Source of the DNA: an uncultured Saprospiraceae bacterium
GTDB taxonomy: Bacteria > Bacteroidota > Bacteroidia > Chitinophagales > Saprospiraceae
Reading direction: 5' to 3'
DNA length: 9,299 nucleotides
NCBI GenBank assembly: GCA_934699305.1
Contig: CAKUWM010000092.1
Span: 1-9,299 of the forward strand
A program made the position numbers and the translations under genes. A model generated the notes under the pieces. That model was not told the origin of the DNA and did no database searches. It was given only the letters and a program-made list of their open reading frames with translations. This document shows, one piece after another, positions 1-6,442 of this stretch. Numbering within the stretch: position 1 is the first letter of the stretch; every line of letters starts with the position of its first letter.

Positions 1-1022
1 TTTATGGCCGAGTAAGCTGTATTGCTCTTAGGAGAAGAAGCCAGATAAATAACACATTCACCCATCACAATGCGACTTTCCGGCATCCCGATCTTGTGGA
101 CAGCATCCATACATGCCTGCGCAATGAGCAGTGCGTTAGGATTGGCCAATCCGATATCCTCAGAGGCCAAAACAACCATCCGGCGGCATATAAACATTGG
201 ATCTTCACCACCTAAGAGCATCCGTGCCATATAATATAATGCAGCATCAGGATGAGATCCTCTTACAGATTTGATAAACGCTGAAATTATATCATAATGA
301 AATTCGCCTCCTTTGTCGTAAGCAATGTGTTTTACCCTGACATTTTCTTCAACCAATTCATTGGTAATGATCAATTCTTCATGCGAATACGCCGCTGCAA
401 TTAATTCCAATAAATTATATAGTTTACGAGCATCACCACCGGAAAAGAAAACCAATGCATCGTATTCTTTCACTTCAATTCTGTGTTGTGACAAAACAGT
501 ATCTTTCTGTATTGCTAAATCAACCATTGAAATGAGTTCACTTGCACTCAACTCTTCCAGAACATATACCTGACATCGTGACAGCAAAGCCTGATTGACT
601 TCGAAAGAAGGGTTTTCTGTCGTAGCCCCAATCAAAATGACAACTCCTTTTTCCACTGCCTCCAAAAGGGCATCCTGCTGAGACTTATTAAATCGGTGAA
701 TTTCATCAATAAAAAGAATGGGAGCATCCCCTTTTCGAAATAAGTCCGGCTTCGATGCTTTCTCTATCGTATCTCTTACATCCTTCACTCCTGCATTTAC
801 TGCACTCAGTGCAAATATCTGCTTATCCGTTACCTCAGCTATCATCAGTGCAAGTGATGTCTTACCGACACCCGGAGGTCCCCAAAAAATACAAGAATGA
901 ACCTTTTTGTGCTCCAACAACCTTCTGAATGATGCGTTATCATCCATAAGATGTCTTTGTCCTACATACTCTGAAGGTATTTTAGGTCTCATCCTTTCAG
1001 CTAATGGTGGCATATTACCCAT
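1..1022 (-). CDS. rarA: Replication-associated recombination protein A (RarA/MgsA, AAA+ ATPase), 3' end missing
   Basis: RarA-family proteins are cytoplasmic AAA+ ATPases related to clamp-loader subunits and RuvB that act at stalled replication forks. The first 340 codons are visible and stay open in one frame, so this is truncation by the window edge and not a broken gene; full family members are roughly 420-450 residues. Visible motifs: the N-terminal LAERMRPK and EYVGQ block (about 7-22), Walker A GPPGVGKTS (48-56), Walker B with the family-typical extension FIDEIHRFNKSQQD (104-117), sensor-1 GATTENPSF (132-140) and LLSRCQVY with the likely arginine finger just after. The C-terminal family region is seen as SEDIGLANPNAL and, near the edge, ASSPKSNTAYSAI. 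Two in-frame ATGs lie three codons apart (1022 and 1013). I use the upstream one, but the downstream one fits family N-termini equally well. The aminopeptidase gene lies 122 bases upstream on the same strand; co-transcription is possible but not shown. Confidence 0.95.
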   Translation of the reverse strand, partial: MGNMPPLAERMRPKIPSEYVGQRHLMDDNASFRRLLEHKKVHSCIFWGPPGVGKTSLALMIAEVTDKQIFALSAVNAGVKDVRDTIEKASKPDLFRKGDAPILFIDEIHRFNKSQQDALLEAVEKGVVILIGATTENPSFEVNQALLSRCQVYVLEELSASELISMVDLAIQKDTVLSQHRIEVKEYDALVFFSGGDARKLYNLLELIAAAYSHEELIITNELVEENVRVKHIAYDKGGEFHYDIISAFIKSVRGSHPDAALYYMARMLLGGEDPMFICRRMVVLASEDIGLANPNALLIAQACMDAVHKIGMPESRIVMGECVIYLASSPKSNTAYSAI

Positions 1023-1144
1023 TATTTATTACACAATGTATATACATAAGATAAACAAACACTTACACTATTAAAAAATACCTAATTTATGCACACAACA
1101 ATTTATACAAGATAAGGAATAAAGCTGTTTTCCTTCTAAATATC

Positions 1145-3004
1145 TTACTTAGTCTTTGAATAGCCCAACAATTCATCCAATGTACCCTGTGAAACAGAAT
1201 GATAAGATGATCGACAGTTGCTGTATATTTTCAAAGCTTCGTCTTTTTGCCCAGATTGTAACAAACCTTTATACAGAGGAGTCAAGAATTTACGACGACC
1301 TACCCTGCAAAGAAAGTCTTCCAATCGATTATTTACTGCCTTATTACCGACTACAATATTATTAGTCAACCAGCTTGCCAAAATCTCCGCATTATTACTT
1401 TCTAAAAAATGATATCGATTATTTAAAGAATTCAACTGTTTCAATGTCGCCTTATTCCGAATACTATTTATGAAATAAAGCCATTGATTAAAATCCCAAT
1501 CTTTATATTGAATAGCAGACTTTCCATTGAGTAAATTCTCCTTTTCTTTATCAACAATATCAAATAACTTACTCGCAAAACCCGGTGCATTATCAGGCAA
1601 TCCAGTATTGTATAGCCATTCATGCAGATGTATAGCTTCAAGTTGAGTGGTATCCAACCGGGTTTTTATGTACTTTTCAAATTCCTCGGTGGTAATTGTC
1701 TTGAACCTATAAGTCTCAAAATACTTTTTCAGAAATGCATCTATTTTATCCCTTCCAAAAGTTCTTTCTAACAATACCACAAACAAATAGCCCTTCTCGT
1801 ACGGCACATCTGTCATACCGTCATCAGGATCAAAGCCTTTTAAATCCAATTTTAAGGAGGTTTCTTTCCCATCATTACCGAAATCCGAAAAAGCATTGTT
1901 CAAATCTCCCCTACCGATGATTGAGCCCATATCAGAAAAATCCTTTCCTTTAACTTTTTCTATTATTCTTCGCTCAAAATATACCGTAAAACCTTCATTT
2001 AACCAAAAATCATTCCATGTTGCATTTGTCACTAAGTTGCCTGACCATGAGTGTGCCAACTCATGTGCAATCAAGCTCGATAAGGAACGATCACCAGCTA
2101 TTACGGTAGGTGTAGCAAAGGTAAGGCGTGGATTCTCCATTCCGCCAAATGGAAAGGCAGGTGGCAAAATCAATATATCATACCGTCCCCATACATAAGG
2201 CCCATATAATTCCTCAGCAGTCTTAATCATATCGGGCGTCTCTGCAAATTCATACGCAGCTGCCTTCAGTTGACCGGGTTCTGCATAAACGCCACTTATG
2301 CTATCAAACGGATGAAATGCCAGATCACCGATGGCTAAAGCCACTAAATAAGCAGGTATCGGTTGCTTCATATCAAATTTATAAATCCCGTCTTCCGCCT
2401 TTTTCTGCGGGTTTTCAGCCGACATCAACGCCATAAGGCCTTTGGGAACAGATATTTCAGCATCATAGGAAAATCGAATACCCGGAGAGTCTTGTATCGG
2501 AATCCAGGACCTTGTTAATACAGCCTGACCTTGTGTATATAAAAATGGTTGTTTTTTTCCAAAGGTTTGTTCTGGTGTCAACCATTGTAATGCCAATGCA
2601 TCTGGTTTGGTAGTATATCGAATTGTAACTGTATCACTAAATGTTGCCGTAGGAATTGCAATCTTACTTCCTATAAAATCCTGAGGTGCATAAATTACAT
2701 AAGGTATAGGTTTACCGGCATTCTCAACGGATTCAATATCAAGGTTGTTACTGTCCAGAAATAAGGAATCAGCTCCATTTTTTTCAACAACCAACTTTGC
2801 CCATCCGGACAATGTTTTTTTGTCAAAATCAGCCTTCAAATTCAAACTCAAATGTTTGACTCGTGCATCTGAATTGTCGCCAAATGAATGTGCATCATCG
2901 ATACTGTTCTTTTCGACATGTTGATCCAAATGTGAAGATTCCGGTTTGCAGGAAACAAACAAAGTAAAAAATGTAAAAACAATCAAACAATTTATATAAT
3001 TCAT
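1145..3004 (-). CDS. M1-family metallo-aminopeptidase, leukotriene-A4-hydrolase type, lipoprotein
   Basis: Predicted zinc aminopeptidase that trims N-terminal residues from peptides, probably tethered outside the cytoplasm. It starts with a hydrophobic signal peptide ending in the lipobox LFVSC, so Cys19 should be lipidated. Then come the N-terminal beta domain, the Q-G-Q substrate motif (158-160), the exopeptidase signature GGMEN (287-291), the zinc motif HELAH (His314, Glu315, His318) with the third ligand Glu337 in WLNEGF, and PYEKG (401-405), where Tyr402 matches the catalytic tyrosine of LTA4H. The C-terminal helical domain keeps GRRKF (569-573), so Arg570 and Lys572 match the LTA4H residues that bind the substrate carboxylate. 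These last two features place it with LTA4H-like enzymes and not the larger PepN type. All key residues are present, so it should be active. Surface display is possible, but the residues after Cys19 (KPESS) fit known Bacteroidota surface-export signals only partly. Transcribed from the promoter at 3062-3093, divergent from ribD. Confidence 0.95.
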   Translation of the reverse strand: MNYINCLIVFTFFTLFVSCKPESSHLDQHVEKNSIDDAHSFGDNSDARVKHLSLNLKADFDKKTLSGWAKLVVEKNGADSLFLDSNNLDIESVENAGKPIPYVIYAPQDFIGSKIAIPTATFSDTVTIRYTTKPDALALQWLTPEQTFGKKQPFLYTQGQAVLTRSWIPIQDSPGIRFSYDAEISVPKGLMALMSAENPQKKAEDGIYKFDMKQPIPAYLVALAIGDLAFHPFDSISGVYAEPGQLKAAAYEFAETPDMIKTAEELYGPYVWGRYDILILPPAFPFGGMENPRLTFATPTVIAGDRSLSSLIAHELAHSWSGNLVTNATWNDFWLNEGFTVYFERRIIEKVKGKDFSDMGSIIGRGDLNNAFSDFGNDGKETSLKLDLKGFDPDDGMTDVPYEKGYLFVVLLERTFGRDKIDAFLKKYFETYRFKTITTEEFEKYIKTRLDTTQLEAIHLHEWLYNTGLPDNAPGFASKLFDIVDKEKENLLNGKSAIQYKDWDFNQWLYFINSIRNKATLKQLNSLNNRYHFLESNNAEILASWLTNNIVVGNKAVNNRLEDFLCRVGRRKFLTPLYKGLLQSGQKDEALKIYSNCRSSYHSVSQGTLDELLGYSKTK

Positions 3005-3061
3005 CTTCTAAAATTAATCAAACAAAGTACTAAGATAAAAATAACGAAAATTATGTCCGTC

Positions 3062-3093
3062 CAAATATAGGCTCATTCCCATCATATTCACAA
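3062..3093 (-). promoter_or_regulatory. Bacteroidota-type promoter of the aminopeptidase gene
   Basis: On the minus strand a TTG (-33 element, 3093-3091) is followed after 21 bases by TATATTTG (3069-3062), an exact match to the Bacteroidota -7 consensus TAnnTTTG. It lies about 58 bases before the aminopeptidase start, which leaves a leader of about 50 bases. For the divergent ribD I see only near-matches (a TACCTTTA-like stretch near 3110) without a -33 partner, so no promoter is called there. Confidence 0.65.
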
Positions 3094-3131
3094 TTTTATT
3101 ACCTTTACTTTCTATCATTTGCCTAAAAAAA

Positions 3132-4160
3132 ATGGACAAAAGTAGCTTATATATCCTTAGAACCATTGATTTAGCTTTACAAAGCGATATTAAAATTAAG
3201 TTTAATCCACCAGTTGGCTGTATCATAGTAAAGAATGATAAGATTATTGGTGAAGGGTATCATCGGGAATTTGGTAAAGCGCATGCCGAAGTAAATGCAA
3301 CGCAGGATGCCATTCAACATGGTTTTTCCGTTCAAGATTCAGATTATTACGTTTCACTTGAACCCTGTGGCCACTATGGCAATACACCACCTTGCTCTAA
3401 ATTGATTGCTGAGAACAGAGCGAAAAATGTCTATTTTTATGAAGATGACCCCAACCCAATCACTGCCGGCAAGGGTGAAAAAATTTTATCAGAATCAGGA
3501 ATTAAATTGCATAATATTCAACCCGCGCAACAAAGCAGCCTGATAGATAGATTTTATATCAATCAAATACATCACAGACCCAAAGTTATTCTAAAATTTG
3601 CCCAAACAGCGGATGGCAAAATGGGCTCTTCGGCAAAAAGAATTATCATCAGTAACCCTATTTCTGCACGCTTAGTACATCGATGGCGATCCGAATGTGA
3701 TGGTATATTGATAGGTTCCGGAACATTGGAAATGGATGATCCTATATTGGATAATAGATTATGGTTTGGAGAATCTCCGCATCGCTTTGTCATTGGCGGA
3801 AAGTGGCATAAACATCCGGCATCTTACAAACTATTTAATGACGGTAAAAAGTCAACTTGGCTAAATACTGGCACCTTACATGAAAAAAATATCGATGCTC
3901 AACAAGTTGTAACTCCTGTCGTTTGGGACAATATTTGGAAGATGCTTTACCAAAGCTACGGAATCACCAATTTGCTCGTTGAAGGTGGATCACAAGTGCT
4001 CAACAGCATTATAGAACAGGGTGCATTTGATGAAATACGTACCATCACTTCATCGACCACTATAGAAGAGGCAGACATCAAAGCCCCAACACTAAAAGGA
4101 GTTCGTTTGATAAAAGAAATGAATTTGTCGGGAGACCAAGTAACCTGGTATTCAAAATAA
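3132..4160 (+). CDS. ribD: Bifunctional riboflavin biosynthesis protein RibD (deaminase/reductase)
   Basis: Catalyses two successive steps of riboflavin synthesis in the cytoplasm: deamination of the 2,5-diaminopyrimidine ribosyl-phosphate made by GTP cyclohydrolase II, then NADPH-dependent reduction of the ribose. The N-terminal half is a cytidine-deaminase-fold domain with NPPVG (25-29), the zinc and catalytic motif HAEVNA (His51, Glu53) and EPCGHYGNTPPC (77-88; zinc ligands Cys79 and Cys88). From about residue 150 comes the reductase domain, with KFAQTADGKMG (155-165), the stretch CDGILIGSGT ending in DDP (189-204) and LLVEGGSQVLNSI (281-293), part of the NADPH/substrate site. At 342 residues it is full length for a bifunctional RibD. 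The ATG follows an A-run with no Shine-Dalgarno, and the N-terminus lines up with the family. No other rib gene is in the window, so the gene is solitary here. It diverges from the aminopeptidase gene across a 127-base gap. Confidence 0.96.
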   Translation: MDKSSLYILRTIDLALQSDIKIKFNPPVGCIIVKNDKIIGEGYHREFGKAHAEVNATQDAIQHGFSVQDSDYYVSLEPCGHYGNTPPCSKLIAENRAKNVYFYEDDPNPITAGKGEKILSESGIKLHNIQPAQQSSLIDRFYINQIHHRPKVILKFAQTADGKMGSSAKRIIISNPISARLVHRWRSECDGILIGSGTLEMDDPILDNRLWFGESPHRFVIGGKWHKHPASYKLFNDGKKSTWLNTGTLHEKNIDAQQVVTPVVWDNIWKMLYQSYGITNLLVEGGSQVLNSIIEQGAFDEIRTITSSTTIEEADIKAPTLKGVRLIKEMNLSGDQVTWYSK

Positions 4161-4234
4161 TCGATTAAAGTTCCCTTCATTCTAAAGATTACCTTAAAAT
4201 CTTCCTTCCACTAATTTTTAATTTGTAAATTTCT

Positions 4235-4269
4235 AAAAACACAAAAGCCCCGGAAAATATCCAAGGCTT
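4235..4269 (-). terminator. Rho-independent terminator of the tRNA-Asp unit
   Basis: Read on the minus strand, a 10-base-pair stem (4269-4260 with 4254-4245; two G-U pairs, the rest Watson-Crick) encloses a 5-base loop and is followed by TTGTGTTTTT. It starts 4 bases after the tRNA discriminator base. The orientation suits the tRNA and not ribD, because the plus-strand side has no T-tract. Confidence 0.75.
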
Positions 4270-4273
4270 ATTG

Positions 4274-4347
4274 CGGTCCGGACGGGACTCGAACCCGCGA
4301 CCTCCGCCGTGACAGGGCGGCATTCTAACCAACTGAACTACCGAACC
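4274..4347 (-). tRNA. tRNA-Asp (anticodon GTC)
   Basis: A complete 74-base cloverleaf on the minus strand. The acceptor stem is GGTTCGG paired with CCGGACC (one T-G pair) with discriminator G73, which is the aspartate identity base. The D-arm has GTTC/GAAT, the anticodon stem is CCGCC/GGCGG around the loop CTGTCAC (anticodon at 4313-4311), and the T-arm contains GGTTCGAGTCC. The 3' CCA is not encoded (the genomic sequence continues CAATAA), so it must be added after transcription. It has its own promoter and terminator. Confidence 0.98.
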
Positions 4348-4395
4348 AGTAGTGCTTTTCAAAATCAACTTATTGACTTATCATTCAAAGCGGTG

Positions 4396-4425
4396 CAAAG
4401 ATAAGAACACTTTGTATTCCTCAAA
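4396..4425 (-). promoter_or_regulatory. Bacteroidota-type promoter of tRNA-Asp
   Basis: On the minus strand TTTG (4425-4422) is followed after 18 bases by TATCTTTGC (4403-4395), a full match to TAnnTTTGY. Transcription would start roughly 40 bases before the mature tRNA 5' end, leaving a short leader for RNase P to remove. Together with the terminator at 4235-4269 this makes a single-gene transcription unit. Confidence 0.7.
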
Positions 4426-4426
4426 A

Positions 4427-4723
4427 TTTTTTTACTAAAAAAATAATTTTTTTTTCAACAACATTTCCAATATTACTCGTATCAGACTAACAATCAAGAA
4501 ATTCAATAAAAATATAAAATCTAAATTATAAATTTGTGTGAGATTTATTTAAAATATTTAACTTGCATCATATTGTGATAACCTTTTAAAACCAATACTG
4601 CTACGAAAATTTATTGGTTGAAATTATTTAAATATGATAGCCGGCATCCATAAAATCCCGGATTATGTTTGGGATTGGATAAAAATTGGATCTAAAATAT
4701 CATTTCGTTTCATATAATATTTT
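4427..4723 (+). other. AT-rich spacer upstream of kdsB, no gene
   Basis: No reading frame of note on either strand. The left part is dominated by A and T homopolymer runs (4425-4455). An isolated TAAATTTGT (4529-4537) matches the -7 consensus but has no TTG at the right distance. The only structured part is the dyad near 4646-4680, listed separately. The spacer looks like plain regulatory or spacer DNA. Confidence 0.6.
4646..4680 (+). promoter_or_regulatory. Candidate kdsB promoter -7 box inside an inverted repeat
   Basis: TATGTTTG (4664-4671) matches TAnnTTTG and lies about 53 bases before the kdsB start, but there is no TTG 18-21 bases upstream. It sits inside a dyad: AATCCC (4654-4659) mirrors GGGATT (4671-4676), and the outer ATCC (4646-4649) mirrors GGAT (4677-4680) with a 4-base bulge on the left side. 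It could be an operator, a leader hairpin or chance. Confidence 0.3.
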
Positions 4724-5473
4724 ATGCAGATTTTAGGAATAATACCGACACGATATGCCTCATCCCGCTTTCCTGGAAAAGCCTTGGCTGACATTGGCGG
4801 AAAGCCTATGTTACAGCGAGTATATGAGCAATCCAAATTATCATCTTTCCTTTCCCATCTCCTTGTAGCCACTGACGACGAAAGAATTGCAGATACTTGT
4901 ATTGAATTAGGTATCCCCGTTGAAATGACATCAGATTATCATCGCAGTGGAACTGACCGCTGTGCCGAAGTATCGCGCAAATATCCGGAATACGAGGCTA
5001 TCATCAGTATTCATTGTGATGAACCATTTATCATGTCTAACCAAATCGACATTCTGGCAAAGACTTTAATTCAAAATACCAATGCAGATATAGCAACTTT
5101 AGCCAAGTTTATAGAGAGTCAGGAAGAACTGGATGATCCGGAAATAGTTAAAATCGTTTTTGGCAACAATCAGGAGGCTATATACATGAGTCGGCATCCT
5201 ATCCCCTATTTTGTCCATGCCAGTAAAGAAGAATGGCTATTACGGCATCAATATTATAAACACATCGGTTTATATGGATTTAAGCGAGATACCTTGCTGG
5301 AAGTTGCCGCACTTAATGTAAGTTACCTGGAGACATCAGAAAATGTTGAAGCTCTCCGTTGGATTGAAAATGATTATAATGTTAAGGTGGCGCTTACTGA
5401 TTATGACAGCATAGAAATCAATACCCCACAAGATTTAGAAGAACTTGTGTCAAAACGAACAAACTTATCATAA
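4724..5473 (+). CDS. kdsB: 3-deoxy-manno-octulosonate cytidylyltransferase (CMP-Kdo synthetase)
   Basis: Activates Kdo with CTP to give CMP-Kdo plus pyrophosphate, the donor for the inner core of lipopolysaccharide; a cytoplasmic enzyme. The N-terminus carries the nucleotide-binding signature IIPTRYASSRFPGK (6-19) and GGKPML (25-30). VATDDERI (48-55), SGTDR (75-79), SRHPIPYF (156-163), KHIGLYGF (179-186) and the C-terminal TPQDLEEL follow in family order. At 249 residues it has normal length, and the start fits exactly. Oddities: the usual QGDEP motif reads HCDEP (His97, Cys98, then Asp99, Glu100), and the usual IDTPEDLE near the end reads INTPQDLE (Asn233). The Asp of QGDEP is kept, but the Asp before TP, which in characterised enzymes helps hold the catalytic magnesium, is replaced. 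The fold assignment is firm; full CMP-Kdo synthetase activity is less certain, and a related sugar-acid cytidylyltransferase is an alternative. It converges with cdd, with a 6-base overlap. Confidence 0.9.
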   Translation: MQILGIIPTRYASSRFPGKALADIGGKPMLQRVYEQSKLSSFLSHLLVATDDERIADTCIELGIPVEMTSDYHRSGTDRCAEVSRKYPEYEAIISIHCDEPFIMSNQIDILAKTLIQNTNADIATLAKFIESQEELDDPEIVKIVFGNNQEAIYMSRHPIPYFVHASKEEWLLRHQYYKHIGLYGFKRDTLLEVAALNVSYLETSENVEALRWIENDYNVKVALTDYDSIEINTPQDLEELVSKRTNLS

Positions 5474-5956
5474 ATCTGAGCTGGTAAATTGAATAGGCAA
5501 AATATCTTTTATTGACTTTATGATGTAAATCGGACCCGTCTCACCCATCAAAATCAACCTGATATGTTTTTTTTGCTTGAGTTCCATTTCACTCAACATT
5601 TGCCTGCACGCGCCACAAGGAGCTACCGGATGATCTACAATGTGGGCTGCTGATGATGCTGTAATAGCTACTGTATCAATGCCTGCGGTCGCTCCATCAG
5701 TGTTATATGCTGTAAGCAAAGCCCCCTCCGCACAAATACACATGGGGAAAGAGGCATTTTCCATGTTAGCTCCCATAAAGATCTTTCCATTTGTGTCAAC
5801 CAATGCAGCCCCGACCTTAAAGTTGGAATATGGCGCATAGGCTTGTTCCTTCGCTTTCTTGGCCCATTCCATCAATGCTTTATCTTCAATTTCCAAATCA
5901 TCCGGATTAGATATTATATCGTATTCAAATTGTACAACTTGCCTTCCCATAGCCAT
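5468..5956 (-). CDS. cdd: Cytidine deaminase (tetrameric, CAE-type)
   Basis: Hydrolytically deaminates cytidine and deoxycytidine to uridine and deoxyuridine in pyrimidine salvage; cytoplasmic. The core begins at YAPYSNFKVGAAL (40-52), followed by the substrate-binding GANMENAS (62-69), the zinc motif CAE (Cys75, catalytic Glu77) and PCGAC (Cys114 and Cys117 as further zinc ligands). This is the short, three-cysteine, homotetrameric type. At 162 residues it is longer than the usual 130-140 because of about 25 extra N-terminal residues; this extension is common in Bacteroidota homologues. Met1 and Met3 are both possible starts. The residue after CAE is Gly78, where the family normally has Arg (CAER), and I checked the codon (GGG). 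No clear promoter is visible; AAGATTTG at 5983-5976 is a near-match to the -7 box without a -33 partner. The TGA stop overlaps the end of the convergent kdsB. Confidence 0.94.
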   Translation of the reverse strand: MAMGRQVVQFEYDIISNPDDLEIEDKALMEWAKKAKEQAYAPYSNFKVGAALVDTNGKIFMGANMENASFPMCICAEGALLTAYNTDGATAGIDTVAITASSAAHIVDHPVAPCGACRQMLSEMELKQKKHIRLILMGETGPIYIIKSIKDILPIQFTSSDL

Positions 5957-6442
5957 TAATTTAAATAAAAGTACGCAAATCTTTTAAATAATCGAAGATG
6001 TATTTCCATTTTTTTAAATTGAACTAAAAAAATCAATCAAGGATCAAAGGTTTTGATAGGCACTAGATATAGGGCTAAAATACAATGACTACCAAGATAA
6101 AACCCTTCGAATTCTTGTAAAATATGAACCCATTTGCGCTTATGACAAATATGGAATCGATTTACGACTCAATAAATGGTATAAACCATTGAAACGACTC
6201 GTGCATTGATATATCCATAATAATCAGCACTTTACGATTTTTAAAAACCTATATTGCTGCATTCGGGATTAACTCATGAATACCATCACAAGCAATGAAT
6301 ATAAAAATAAAAAATATGCAGACTTATAAATCAGATTAGACAACAACAAACGGAAGTCAATAAATTTATTTACTTCATTAGAATATAAAATGCCGTATTT
6401 ATTAATAAATTCGCACCTTCTTTATTCAAATTAAACAACCAC
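5957..6442. other. 486-base spacer with no convincing gene
   Basis: Neither strand has a recognisable gene. It holds a 49-codon open stretch without an ATG (6060-6206, stop at 6207) and a small hairpin (AATGGT/ACCATT, 6175-6190) flanked by two copies of ACGACTC (6164-6170 and 6194-6200). It also has an AT palindrome (ATTTATTAATAAAT, 6397-6410) overlapping TAAATTCG (6406-6413), a one-mismatch -7 box 29 bases before the next gene. That box lacks a -33 partner, so the promoter of the downstream pair is not settled. Confidence 0.55.

Noticed and set aside
325..900. Two plus-strand open frames (325-573 and 718-900)
   Set aside because: They lie antisense to rarA, whose frame shows all AAA+ motifs; the plus-strand translations resemble no known family.
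1114..1135. AAGGAA/TTCCTT inverted repeat between the aminopeptidase and rarA as a terminator
   Set aside because: The stem has only 6 A/T-rich pairs with a 10-base loop and is not followed by a T-run on the minus strand.
1156..2198. Several plus-strand open frames opposite the aminopeptidase
   Set aside because: They are antisense shadows of a strongly conserved M1 peptidase gene and have no motifs or leaders of their own.
3014..3226. Minus-strand frame across the ribD start and the divergent gap
   Set aside because: It overlaps the ribD N-terminus and the aminopeptidase promoter, and its protein is not recognisable.
4425..4455. Runs of T and A that can fold (TTTTTTT-ACT-AAAAAAA) as a terminator
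   Set aside because: This is homopolymer composition with no GC stem, and it lies upstream of the tRNA promoter, not at the end of a gene.
6124..6192. 23-codon ATG frame in the spacer before the dehydrogenase
   Set aside because: It is too short, has no promoter or leader signal and resembles no known small protein; it is out of frame with the possible relic at the same place.
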